This document shows positions 24,513-33,078 of a stretch of DNA of 63,273 bases, piece by piece. Position numbers and translations under genes: made by a program. The DNA lies in contig CAMCBV010000015.1 of assembly GCA_945873125.1 (NCBI GenBank), positions 1 through 63,273 of the forward strand. Direction: 5' to 3'. The notes below the pieces were generated by a model. It did no database searches, had not been told where the DNA came from, and saw only the letters and a program-made list of their open reading frames with translations. The DNA is from Prosthecobacter debontii (lineage in GTDB: Bacteria; Verrucomicrobiota; Verrucomicrobiia; Verrucomicrobiales; Akkermansiaceae). Each line of letters begins with the position of its first letter. The first letter of the stretch is position 1.

Positions 24513-25301
24513 TCATTCAGCCAACAGATTCAGCATCTCACCCGCGGCGACGACCCCAAAAGTAGCCGTGACATGAGTGGCGGTGCCATAGCCGGTCTCG
24601 CAGTTCAAACGCATATCCGCACCATCGGGTTTCTCGCAGGAAACCTCTCCATCGCTTCCCGGATAAATCGGCGGCTCATCTGAAAACACGGCTCTTATCC
24701 CCATCTCCCCGGGCTTCGATCCCATCGGCACGGCATCAAAACCATGATGCTTCCGCAAGTTTTTCCTTAACTGATGCAACAGGGCGTCTTTTCCGGAGAA
24801 GGCGAGATCCCGCACGCTGATACGGGTTGCATCGCGTCGACCGCCAGCACCACCGCACGTCACTACCGGTAAGCAACGTTTCCGACACTCGGCAAGCAAC
24901 AGGGCTTTGTGCCGCATCGAGTCGATAGCATCGATGACACCGTCTACTTCACCACCCAAGACTTCCTCGATCGAGCGTTCGGTGAAAAAGCCTTCGATGA
25001 CTTCGATCTCACATTCTGGGTGAATCGCGCGAACCCGTTCCGCCATGGCCGCGGTTTTCTGTCTGCCGATCTGGCCATCCATCGCATGTAGCTGGCGGTT
25101 TACATTGGTAATGCAAATTTCATCGAGATCCACCATACGGATTTTACCAATACCTGATCTCGCCAGCGACTCGACCGTCCAAGAGCCCACCCCGCCTATC
25201 CCAACCACCACCACGCGCGCCTGGGAAAACTTTACCAAAGCCCGCCTTCCATAGAGACGCGCGATTCCTCCGAAACGATTTTTTGACTCTTCACTCAACA
25301 T
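24513..25301 (-). CDS. tcdA: tRNA threonylcarbamoyladenosine dehydratase TcdA
   Basis: 262 residues from the ATG at 25301 (a TTG at 25310 is possible). E1-like, ATP-dependent enzyme that dehydrates t6A37 of tRNA to the cyclic ct6A form. Seen are RFGGIARLYGRRALVKFSQA, the nucleotide-binding ARVVVVGIGGVGSWTVESLARSGIG, MVDLDEICITNVNRQLHA, DAIDSMRHKALLLAECRK, VTCGGAGGRRDATRI and the C-terminal GYGTATHVTATFGVVAAGEML. Length is typical (E. coli TcdA 268). It diverges from pdxA over about 50 bp. Confidence 0.93.
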   Translation of the reverse strand: MLSEESKNRFGGIARLYGRRALVKFSQARVVVVGIGGVGSWTVESLARSGIGKIRMVDLDEICITNVNRQLHAMDGQIGRQKTAAMAERVRAIHPECEIEVIEGFFTERSIEEVLGGEVDGVIDAIDSMRHKALLLAECRKRCLPVVTCGGAGGRRDATRISVRDLAFSGKDALLHQLRKNLRKHHGFDAVPMGSKPGEMGIRAVFSDEPPIYPGSDGEVSCEKPDGADMRLNCETGYGTATHVTATFGVVAAGEMLNLLAE

Positions 25302-25354
25302 CCTGCCCAACCTTCCAACTTGCAGACGCGCCTTTCAACGTCCATCTCTAGTTC

Positions 25355-26209
25355 GTGCCCGAAATTCTCATCACCCTTGGCGACCCCGCCGGCATCGGTC
25401 CGGAAGTGATCGATGCCGCGCTTACCTCCGGCAAACTCCCTGCCGGCTTCGATTTCCGCGTTATCGGGGATCGGAATGCCGGATCTCCCGGAAAACCCAC
25501 CCGCCAATCCGCTCAAGCCGCGCTCAACGCACTAAACGAAGCCGCCCGTCTTCTCCGCGAAAGTTCTGCCGCTGCTGTCGTCACCGGACCCGTTTCCAAA
25601 GAAGGTCTGCAATCGGTCGGTTTTCCTTTCCCCGGTCAGACCGAATTTTTCACCCATGCTTTCGGGCTCACCCAATCCGGCATGCTTCTGACCGGACCCA
25701 ATCTCACCGTTGGACTCGCCACGATTCATATCGCGCTCGCCGACGTCCCGCAGTCACTCACCCGGGAGAGCATCGTCTCCATCGGAAAACTTACGGCGGA
25801 TTTCTTACTCAAAAAAGGCATTTCGTCTCCGCAAATCGCCGTTTGCGGCCTTAACCCTCATGCTGGAGAAAACGGGGCATTTGGCACTGAGGAACAAAAC
25901 GTTATCGCTCCGGCCATACTTGCACTCAATCAAAGCGGTATCGCCGCCTTCACCGGACCTCATGTCCCAGACGCAATTTTTCGCGATGCCGCTCAGGGCA
26001 AATATCATGCGGTCCTAGCGATGTATCATGACCAGGGACTCATTCCGCTGAAGCTGTTAGATTTTGACGAGGCGGTAAATGTGACGCTCGGCCTGCCCAA
26101 GCCGCGCACCAGCCCCGATCACGGAACCGCGTTCGCGATCGCCGGAAAAGGGATCGCCAGTCCCTCCTCCATGATCGCCGCCATCAAGCTTGCTTGTGAG
26201 CTGATTTAG
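25355..26209 (+). CDS. pdxA: 4-hydroxythreonine-4-phosphate dehydrogenase PdxA (short form)
   Basis: NAD-dependent oxidation of 4-phosphohydroxythreonine in DXP-dependent pyridoxal phosphate synthesis. It starts with GTG at 25355 (PEILITLGDPAGIGPEVID). The three metal-binding histidines are kept: TIHIALADVPQ, LAMYHDQGLIPLKLLDF and SPDHGTAFAIAGKG. VVTGPVSKEGL and PFPGQTEFF are also typical. At 284 residues it is about 40 shorter than E. coli PdxA; the missing part lies between RVIGDRNAG and the ALNEAARLL helix, the poorly conserved segment after the first strand. The catalytic core looks intact. It diverges from tcdA and converges on the esterase gene at 26218. Confidence 0.9.
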   Translation: MPEILITLGDPAGIGPEVIDAALTSGKLPAGFDFRVIGDRNAGSPGKPTRQSAQAALNALNEAARLLRESSAAAVVTGPVSKEGLQSVGFPFPGQTEFFTHAFGLTQSGMLLTGPNLTVGLATIHIALADVPQSLTRESIVSIGKLTADFLLKKGISSPQIAVCGLNPHAGENGAFGTEEQNVIAPAILALNQSGIAAFTGPHVPDAIFRDAAQGKYHAVLAMYHDQGLIPLKLLDFDEAVNVTLGLPKPRTSPDHGTAFAIAGKGIASPSSMIAAIKLACELI

Positions 26210-26217
26210 AACCGACC

Positions 26218-28791
26218 CTATGGCGTCACGCTGAAAGGCGGAAGTTTCTGTTCCTCAACCCACACACTTAAAGGCCCAATCGCAGGGATAAAGTAATCCG
26301 ATTTCCAATCGTTCATCGGGTAGTTAGCCAAGCCAATGGTCACCTTACCACCTTTGAAATCTTCAAGGAATTCCTGCCATACATGACTGCCACGCAGTCC
26401 CTGTTTACGCCATGCCACCACCCCATTGTTGATTCCGGCAACATGTTTGCCGTTGACATATAAGGCGTAACCTTCACCCGAATTATCATGAACACTTCCG
26501 TCCACACGGATCCGATAGCGATGACCTTTCTTTGCGGCCGGAAGCTCGAAGGTTTGACGCATTAGCAACACATCATTGTCACAAACGGTGGTCGGCATGG
26601 TGCGCTTGGTTGGATACAAAACATATTTGGAAATCCATGACTGATTTTCCGGAACCATAGGCTCCATCCGCATACCGAACGGTGCCTTGCCGCTTTTCCA
26701 TCCGGCTTTCTTCACATCAAATTCGGTAGCGAACCAATTCTCCATTCCGGTTGGCGGTTTCATCTCAAACAATGCCGGAGCTTTTGCGGCCTTTTCAACT
26801 TTTGCCGATTTTGCGGCAGACGCCTCGCCATTGTCAGCGCCTCCGGCATCCTCATTCAATGGTGCCGCTGCTGGGCTGTTCTTGTATGGGCTATTAGGCA
26901 AATCGTAAGCGAAATATTCCCATGTCGAATGCTTCATATCCGCGACCACCGGTTTCCAATCGTAATCCTGAATACCCGCCGCCTGCAAGTAGGCGACGGC
27001 ATCGTCAATCGCATCATCCAAATACTCCGGCGTCTTACTTGGCTTCGGTTGGGCTCCCTTGAGCAGATTCTGCAAAGCCTTTTGGTTGCGAGGATCAGCA
27101 ACAAATCCAGCAAGCATTCCATCTAACAACATCGGCTTGATTGCCGCAAGTGATGCCGCGATCTGCGCTTCAGTCGGGGCGACTTTTGCCGCTTCGGCCA
27201 CAAGTTCGGCGGCAACCTTGGCTTCACGATCCGATTTGGGAATCTCTGCCGCTTCACCACCCTCCAAACGAACCATCGCGCGTCCCATCGCCTCACCCAC
27301 CAGCAGATATGTCTCCGGGTTGCGATGGTAATGGTAATCTTGGCTGCGCGGGGACTCCTCAATCTCCCGCCAGAAATCACGCGTATCCACAGAGGCAACC
27401 GATCCGGCAAACTCCGGATGCTGTTTGGGATCTCCAACCGCCATCTGCGCCTCCCACACGCCCTGCCAAGGACCCTTTGATAAGCGATAACCATGAAATC
27501 CGACCGTCGCGACAACCGCTTTCATTTTCGGAGCCTTGAATTCCTTACGCAAGTCACCAATCAAATTGACCAAGCATTTTTCGTAATCCTCCTTAGTGGA
27601 ACCGCTGTCCTTGTGACCTTGGAACCATCCAAAACCCGCAATCTCATAGCCCTGGCCTTTGTAGCCGGGAACCACCTTGTCAATGTTGGCAAGTGTCTCG
27701 TGCACGCCCTTGACCATGGCACGGTATTCAAACCCCTCAAATTCGCTATCGCTGGTTTTTCCACTCGATGGCGGGCGGAAATCATATTGAAGAGACCGAT
27801 TGCCTTGGGCGGTTTTTATCAGTAGCACCTGCTCATCATGGAATGTGCCCATCACAAATCCAAATCCGACTTCAGGCCCGATGGAATTACACTTCGGTAA
27901 ACATTTTTTGTTAGAATCCGCACTCAACAGACAGCCCTTGCCGCCCTCGGTCAATCGCGCCTCTTGGAAATAAACATCGTTTCGGACGGTCCAGTTACCC
28001 GCATCATCGATCAGATAGGGAAACTTTTTGTCATTCTTGGTTAAAGTCATGAGATCACCCTTGCCCACCAAATCAATTCGCTCCAACCAGAGAGCGGCGG
28101 AACCACCTTTGAAATAGGTAATTTGAATGGGATGACGTTTGCCTGCTTCAAGGGTGATTTTCGTCAGCACGGGCTTTCCTCCGATATCCTTGCGATAGAC
28201 TTCCTTGCCATCGATGAGCGCAAGCGCATGAGTGCTGTCCTCAAAGCCGACGTGAACCAGGTAGTTGCCAGTCTCCGGAACATCGATAAAAGCATTCGCG
28301 ACAGATACGCAGGGACCATCCATCTCAGGTATCGTTGCCGCGACCATACCGAGAGCGACCTTAACGGTTTTTGACGGAGTGCGTGTCGAATAGTCCGCTT
28401 TGGGATCATAAGTTCCTTTATGAATAGCAACGCGCCCACCGGCATCGGCCTTGGCATCGGTTGCTTGATAGACACCATGGGCCTTCAGTGCCGGCACACC
28501 TTTCCATACCCATTTGCAAGCGGATTTCGAGCGACTCGTGCCAACGGGTATTTCACCCGGAATCACGGCTGGATCAGCAGACAGATAGACGCATGGGTAA
28601 GGCGGACTAGCACCTGAAATATCACCCATCCCAACCATGTTCGATTGTCCCGCTAAGATATAAACTTTAACCGGTTTACTTGTATCTCCAGGCTGACCAT
28701 CGGGACGAGCCAACTGAAGTGGCACGGGAGCCGCATTCAGTTGAAACACTAAGGCGGTAATCGCTATTGCGATACAGGTTTTTATTTTCAT
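26218..28791 (-). CDS. Secreted sialate O-acetylesterase-type (SASA) carbohydrate esterase
   Basis: 857 residues from the ATG at 28791, which begins the signal peptide (MKIKTCIAIAITALVFQLNA); the open frame extends to 28854. The SASA/DUF303 esterase domain starts KVYILAGQSNMVGMGD (Ser block) and continues with SIGPEVGFGFVMG, LLIKTAQGNRSLQYDFRPPSSG and FGWFQGHKDSG. A carbohydrate-binding-like module is inserted near residues 150-240 (YLVHVGFEDSTHALALIDGKE). The C-terminal ~200 residues (RQTFELPAAKKGHRYRIRVD, LYVNGKHVAG) look like a galactose-binding beta-sandwich. Likely deacetylates plant or algal polysaccharides outside the cell. It follows the NHS-type transporter on the same strand after ~120 bp. 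Confidence 0.85.
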   Translation of the reverse strand: MKIKTCIAIAITALVFQLNAAPVPLQLARPDGQPGDTSKPVKVYILAGQSNMVGMGDISGASPPYPCVYLSADPAVIPGEIPVGTSRSKSACKWVWKGVPALKAHGVYQATDAKADAGGRVAIHKGTYDPKADYSTRTPSKTVKVALGMVAATIPEMDGPCVSVANAFIDVPETGNYLVHVGFEDSTHALALIDGKEVYRKDIGGKPVLTKITLEAGKRHPIQITYFKGGSAALWLERIDLVGKGDLMTLTKNDKKFPYLIDDAGNWTVRNDVYFQEARLTEGGKGCLLSADSNKKCLPKCNSIGPEVGFGFVMGTFHDEQVLLIKTAQGNRSLQYDFRPPSSGKTSDSEFEGFEYRAMVKGVHETLANIDKVVPGYKGQGYEIAGFGWFQGHKDSGSTKEDYEKCLVNLIGDLRKEFKAPKMKAVVATVGFHGYRLSKGPWQGVWEAQMAVGDPKQHPEFAGSVASVDTRDFWREIEESPRSQDYHYHRNPETYLLVGEAMGRAMVRLEGGEAAEIPKSDREAKVAAELVAEAAKVAPTEAQIAASLAAIKPMLLDGMLAGFVADPRNQKALQNLLKGAQPKPSKTPEYLDDAIDDAVAYLQAAGIQDYDWKPVVADMKHSTWEYFAYDLPNSPYKNSPAAAPLNEDAGGADNGEASAAKSAKVEKAAKAPALFEMKPPTGMENWFATEFDVKKAGWKSGKAPFGMRMEPMVPENQSWISKYVLYPTKRTMPTTVCDNDVLLMRQTFELPAAKKGHRYRIRVDGSVHDNSGEGYALYVNGKHVAGINNGVVAWRKQGLRGSHVWQEFLEDFKGGKVTIGLANYPMNDWKSDYFIPAIGPLSVWVEEQKLPPFSVTP

Positions 28792-28914
28792 CGGGAACAA
28801 GCTTTCATGTCGATCCGCCCACTGCAAGCAAGAGATCGAAAATCCATGCAACAAGCTGACAAAAAAAGGCGGGCGGACCGCGTCAAACGCCTTTAAAACT
28901 CAAGTCATTGCCAA

Positions 28915-30123
28915 TCATTCGGTGACCTTTGTGCCTTTGTAGAGCAGGCCAAGCGCAGCCCAGCAAACGGCAATCATTCCAGCCAGCACCCACCAGAAAT
29001 TTTCCCATCCGTATCCATCCGCATCGACACAGAGGTCATGGAGTTTGGAGCAAAAATAAGCGCCAACCATTGGACCAATTCCTGATGACATAAGCCCAAG
29101 CAAACCTTGGGCTTGGCCTTTCATCGCCGGTTCGACTCTCCGATCCAAATAAACCTGCGCGGTGACAAAATAAAGGGTGTAGCAAACTCCATGCAATGCC
29201 ACGCCGGCAAAATGCCAAGCAATGATTCCACTGAATCCCGCGTAACCACTCATCGCATAACGAACGGCTGACAAACCCAACCCCCACATCAGCAAGGTTT
29301 TGAGCCGGAATTTCAGCATCATGGCTCCTAACAGAAACATCGCAGCCACTTCACTCCACTGAGCCACGCTGACTGATGCGGTAGGCGCTTTGTTTCCCAG
29401 CACTTTGAAAAGCTCTGCCGAATACATGTAGAAGGCGATCAATGGCACGGAAAACAATCCGGTGACCGAAAACAAAACCGCGTAATCCCGATTCTTGAAT
29501 AGTTTGAATCCACCTAGCCCAAGCGCGTTTTTCCAGGACGTACCTAATCCAAGCGGAGGTGTGTGGGGAAGAAAAAACGCCAACACTCCCGCCGCCACTC
29601 GCGCGACACCCGCAGCGTATCCGGAGGTAAACGAGAGATCGGAATGCAATACGTAACTGATCATGAAACCCGCGGCCATCCAGCCAAAGGTAGCCCCAAC
29701 CCGAACCATGGGATAATGCCTTTCTCCATGTGTGAGATGCTTGAGACTGATGGTCGCCATCAAGCCCCATGTTGGACCGGAAACCAGAGAATAGACCAAT
29801 ATTCCAATCAAAAACCAAATGGGATGCAGTCCATAATCCAGCGCCCCGAAAGAAAAAACAATCATCACGGCACCCAGCAAAGAGCTCCATGCCATGATTT
29901 TCTGCGCAGCCATGCGCTCATCCGCCAAAGCACCACCTATAACAGGAGAAATCAATGATGCGATCGGCGGCATCGCAAACGCCCAATAGATCCAATTTCC
30001 AAGCCCATGCGCGTTGAGCACATTCGTGAGGGACGGCACCCAGAATCCCGGCGCCATTCCATGAAAGAAGAACACTAACCATAATAGTGGAAACGTTCCT
30101 TTCTTATACTCCTTTTCCTCCAC
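28915..30123 (-). CDS. MFS transporter, NHS (nucleoside:H+ symporter)-like
   Basis: 402 residues with 12 predicted transmembrane helices and the sequence style of the NupG/XapB-type nucleoside:proton symporters: FPLLWLVFFFHGMAPGFWVPSL at helix 1, PVIGGALADERMAAQKIM in the 2-3 loop, SGPTWGLMATISLKHLTHGERHYPMVRVGATFGW between helices 4 and 5, and a late AGVALHGVCYTLYFVTAQVYLDRRVEP. It starts with GTG at 30123, 9 bp after the ELM1-family stop, so it is probably cotranscribed with it. The substrate in verrucomicrobial homologues is not established and may be a nucleoside or a sugar. Confidence 0.85.
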   Translation of the reverse strand: MEEKEYKKGTFPLLWLVFFFHGMAPGFWVPSLTNVLNAHGLGNWIYWAFAMPPIASLISPVIGGALADERMAAQKIMAWSSLLGAVMIVFSFGALDYGLHPIWFLIGILVYSLVSGPTWGLMATISLKHLTHGERHYPMVRVGATFGWMAAGFMISYVLHSDLSFTSGYAAGVARVAAGVLAFFLPHTPPLGLGTSWKNALGLGGFKLFKNRDYAVLFSVTGLFSVPLIAFYMYSAELFKVLGNKAPTASVSVAQWSEVAAMFLLGAMMLKFRLKTLLMWGLGLSAVRYAMSGYAGFSGIIAWHFAGVALHGVCYTLYFVTAQVYLDRRVEPAMKGQAQGLLGLMSSGIGPMVGAYFCSKLHDLCVDADGYGWENFWWVLAGMIAVCWAALGLLYKGTKVTE

Positions 30124-30132
30124 AAAAATTAG

Positions 30133-31017
30133 TTATCTAGGAATACCGCAAGTTGTCAAAATCTCCACCGCGCATCGATCCGCCTCAGCCAGCGTCTTAT
30201 GCTCACAGGCTCCATTTCCAGCCAAATATCCTTCTTCTTTCAGCTTTTCCAGACCTCGAATCACCCTCGCATTCGGCTTGAGCCTTGGCATTTTCAGGAC
30301 CCCAACTTTCGCTCCGCCGGTGAGCGCCTCATAAACCATGGATACCGAATCCTCCGTCACCCACACTTCAGCCGCGCCCGATAGTTTTCCTGCCAACCAA
30401 CCAGACCCCGTGTCTTGGTGCGGAAAAAGGGAAAGATTCGGGATTTGATGTCCGAGCTTCCCAAGGAAATCACCCGGTGTCCGTCTCGAATCGGTAACCT
30501 GCCAGTTGCCATCGCAAGCAAGATCACGGATTTGCGAGATCAGCCGATCTTCATCAAAGCCATGAATCTTGGAGGGGCCACCAATCAAAAACCATTTCTC
30601 CGATCCATTCCCTTTCGCGGGTATAACCCGATTCAACGCACCTTTACTTAAAATCACGCGAGGCTTGTCGGGATTTATTTTAAAATCGTGCTCCGGTGCC
30701 ACGCACCAATCGAACCAACCCATCGGCAATCCAGGCTTCATCAAGACGATGCTGCGCGCACCGGATGACTTGGCGATCGCCAGTAACGATAAATGCGTTC
30801 GGTGACCCGCTCCGATGACAAAATCGACAGTTGGAAGTTTCCGACTCGCCGCCAGTGCTTTCATGATCCGTGTGATCGGATTGCTATCCATCTCCAATCG
30901 CACTAGATGAATCTCCATGGCGACACGACGAGCCATCGCCTCAGCGAGCCCGAGAGACTGGTTCTCGTGACCCGCCTTACCGTCGCTGATAATAAGAATG
31001 TGAAGTGGCGCGCTCAA
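30133..31017 (-). CDS. ELM1/DUF1022 family protein
   Basis: 294 residues of the mitochondrial-fission ELM1 family, which in bacteria has a glycosyltransferase-B-like fold of unknown activity. Visible are the N-terminal ILIISDGKAGHENQSLGLAEAM, FVIGAGHRTHLSLLAIAK, LIGGPSKIHGFDEDRL, VTDSRRTP and the C-terminal block VWVTEDSVSMVYEALTGGAKVGVL. The latter resembles the sugar-nucleotide site of MurG-like enzymes. The start is TTG at 31017, the only start that preserves the conserved N-terminal strand; it lies in the stem of a hairpin (31003-31050). Placement after an MsbA-like exporter suggests a role in envelope glycolipid assembly (inference). Confidence 0.83.
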   Translation of the reverse strand: MSAPLHILIISDGKAGHENQSLGLAEAMARRVAMEIHLVRLEMDSNPITRIMKALAASRKLPTVDFVIGAGHRTHLSLLAIAKSSGARSIVLMKPGLPMGWFDWCVAPEHDFKINPDKPRVILSKGALNRVIPAKGNGSEKWFLIGGPSKIHGFDEDRLISQIRDLACDGNWQVTDSRRTPGDFLGKLGHQIPNLSLFPHQDTGSGWLAGKLSGAAEVWVTEDSVSMVYEALTGGAKVGVLKMPRLKPNARVIRGLEKLKEEGYLAGNGACEHKTLAEADRCAVEILTTCGIPR

Positions 31018-31050
31018 TCCGCTCCGAGGGTGCGGGGTTTTGAGCCACTT
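31003..31050 (-). promoter_or_regulatory. Hairpin enclosing the TTG start of the ELM1-family gene
   Basis: AAGTGGC (31003-31009) pairs with GCCACTT (31044-31050), TCAA (31014-31017) with TTGA (31040-31043), and CCGC (31019-31022) with GCGG (31032-31035). The start codon (31015-31017) is inside the stem. It could limit initiation; whether it forms in vivo is unknown. Confidence 0.4.
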
Positions 31051-31233
31051 TGCAAAAACGAAATGACATCTGGATCATATGCGCTCGGTTACATTTGATC
31101 ATCCATTCCAGCAAAGGTGCATGACGACGCGCCGCCGGCATCCGGTATCCAACTCGTGGCAATGTTTCACGCAATAAGAACGCCAATGCCTACTGAAATC
31201 GGCAGCTTTTTAGCCGGAAACTTACTTTTCTCA

Positions 31234-33012
31234 TCACCGAATTTCTGCCGACACCATCGCCTGATAGATCGGATCGGTATTTTGGAGCTCCTCATGAGTG
31301 CCATCACCAACAATCCGCCCGTCCCTGAAGACAAGGATGCGATCCGCAATGCGGATCGTACTAAAACGGTGTGCGATGATAAGAGTTGTCCGGCCTTTTA
31401 CCAACTCAGCCAAAGCCTGCTGGACCATTGCCTCACTCTCGGTATCGAGAGCGCTGGTCGCCTCATCCAGAATCAGAATCGGCGCATCCTTCAAAAACGC
31501 CCGTGCTATCGCGATGCGTTGACGCTGTCCGCCGGAAAGCAGATCACCACGCTCGCCCACTGGGGTTTGATAACCCTGCTGGAAACCCATGATGAAATCG
31601 TGAGCAAACGCTTTTTTTGCCGCAATTTCGATCTCTTCACGCGTTGCATCCAATTTGCCCACACGGATATTTTCCTCGAGTGTGCCCATGAAGAGCGCGG
31701 GAGTCTGCGGCACGACCGCAATACAAGCACGAAGATCATGTTTAAGAAAATCCTTAACGGAAACTCCATTCAAACGAACCTCACCCTGCTGTGGATCGTA
31801 GAATCTTGGCACCAAATGTGCGAACGTTGTCTTACCCGCACCACTCGGTCCGACCAACGCGACAACCTGTCCGGCCGCAATGGTCAAATTGACATCGTGC
31901 AAGACAGGTTCCTCATGATACGCAAAAGTCAGATGATCGAATTCAATTCCAACAACTGACTCAGGGCATGGCTTGGGTGACTCGGGATTCGAAATCGTAT
32001 CATCGGAATGTAAAATATAATTCAACCGATCCACCGAGGCTTTGCCTTGTTGGAAAAGTGAATGCATGTTGCCGAGTTTCTTTATCGGTTCATATGACAT
32101 GTAAAGCGCCATGCCGAGAGCTAGGAATCCATCTCGGGTCATTCCGGCCCGCACACCGAGAAACAGCGCCGCGGCAAAACCCGTAGCCGCAACCACTTCG
32201 ATCGAAGGGGAAATGATTTGTCGATACTTCACCACTTTCATTGCCAACTTCAAAATTTCCGCGATCCGCATTTTGAATCGATCGATTTGCGATTGCTGGA
32301 GATTGTATCCACGAATCTCCAATGCGGATTGCAGGTTTTCTGACAATGAGGCCGAAAGATCACCCCCGCGGGATTGAAGGGCGGCGGCTCTTTTTGTGAG
32401 TTTTTTACCAGCAAACCGAATCGCAAAAATACAAAGCGGCACAGAAACCAGAGCAATAAGAGCGATGAACAAACTCTTATCCCGGTAAGACATCCATCCC
32501 ACCATTGCCAAAGCGAACAGCATGGTGGCAGGTTGTTTGATCAGATCACTCGATGCCTGCGCGATCACCTGTTGGAGCAACTGTGCGTCATTCATGACGC
32601 GCGCCAGCAAATCACCCGATGTGTTTTTTCTGAAGAAAGCGAGTGGCAGGCTTTGTAGCTTGATGAAAAGATCGGTTCGAATCGACTCCACCACCCGCAT
32701 TCCTGTGTATTGGATGAAATACGCATTCGTATAGCCGGCAACGGCCCTTATCAAAAACACGCCTGGAATCCACAAGCAGGTGTAAATCAGAAGATCATTT
32801 CTTGAGATTTCACCCAGTTTTGATACGAGCCATATGACATAAGGATTGGTCTGATCCACCTTCTCACTGAACAAGATTGGGAAAACGATTTTTATCATCA
32901 AGGGCATGCCCGCTCCCGATGCGGCAGCGTAAACCAGACCTGCGGCAACACCGATCAAAAAGCAACCCTTCACCTTCATGAGGTGGCCGTAGTATGGAAG
33001 GAAATTCTTCAA
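31234..33012 (-). CDS. msbA: MsbA-like ABC exporter (fused TMD-NBD)
   Basis: 592 residues. Six transmembrane helices (residues ~15-320) are fused to an ATPase domain. The membrane part shows VESIRTDLFIKLQSLPLAFFRKNTSGDLLARVMND, the EAA-like coupling segment typical of MsbA. The NBD has Walker A VGPSGAGKTT, Q-loop VVPQTPALF, signature LSGGQRQRIAIARAFLKDAP, Walker B ILILDEATSALD and the H-loop IIAHRFSTI. Homologues flip lipid A precursors or other amphipaths, using half-transporters as homodimers. It starts with TTG at 33012 (KNFLPYYGHLMKVKG); an ATG at 32979 would shorten the N terminus. The ELM1 gene follows, supporting an envelope-lipid role. It lies 66 bp after sucB. Confidence 0.88.
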   Translation of the reverse strand: MKNFLPYYGHLMKVKGCFLIGVAAGLVYAAASGAGMPLMIKIVFPILFSEKVDQTNPYVIWLVSKLGEISRNDLLIYTCLWIPGVFLIRAVAGYTNAYFIQYTGMRVVESIRTDLFIKLQSLPLAFFRKNTSGDLLARVMNDAQLLQQVIAQASSDLIKQPATMLFALAMVGWMSYRDKSLFIALIALVSVPLCIFAIRFAGKKLTKRAAALQSRGGDLSASLSENLQSALEIRGYNLQQSQIDRFKMRIAEILKLAMKVVKYRQIISPSIEVVAATGFAAALFLGVRAGMTRDGFLALGMALYMSYEPIKKLGNMHSLFQQGKASVDRLNYILHSDDTISNPESPKPCPESVVGIEFDHLTFAYHEEPVLHDVNLTIAAGQVVALVGPSGAGKTTFAHLVPRFYDPQQGEVRLNGVSVKDFLKHDLRACIAVVPQTPALFMGTLEENIRVGKLDATREEIEIAAKKAFAHDFIMGFQQGYQTPVGERGDLLSGGQRQRIAIARAFLKDAPILILDEATSALDTESEAMVQQALAELVKGRTTLIIAHRFSTIRIADRILVFRDGRIVGDGTHEELQNTDPIYQAMVSAEIR

Positions 33013-33078
33013 ATCTGTTAGTCAGGGTTTTTGCCCAATGAACATCAGCGTGGTGTCTGTCGAATGAGGCCGTGAAGC

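Noticed and set aside
30907..31186. Short ORFs on both strands (RVRGFEPLCKNE and NPAPSERIERATSHSY) at the start of the ELM1 gene
   Set aside because: They resemble the spurious GFEP/ERATS-type ORFs seen in many genomes. A tRNA was considered, but no cloverleaf could be built: the T-loop is wrong and no acceptor stem was found.
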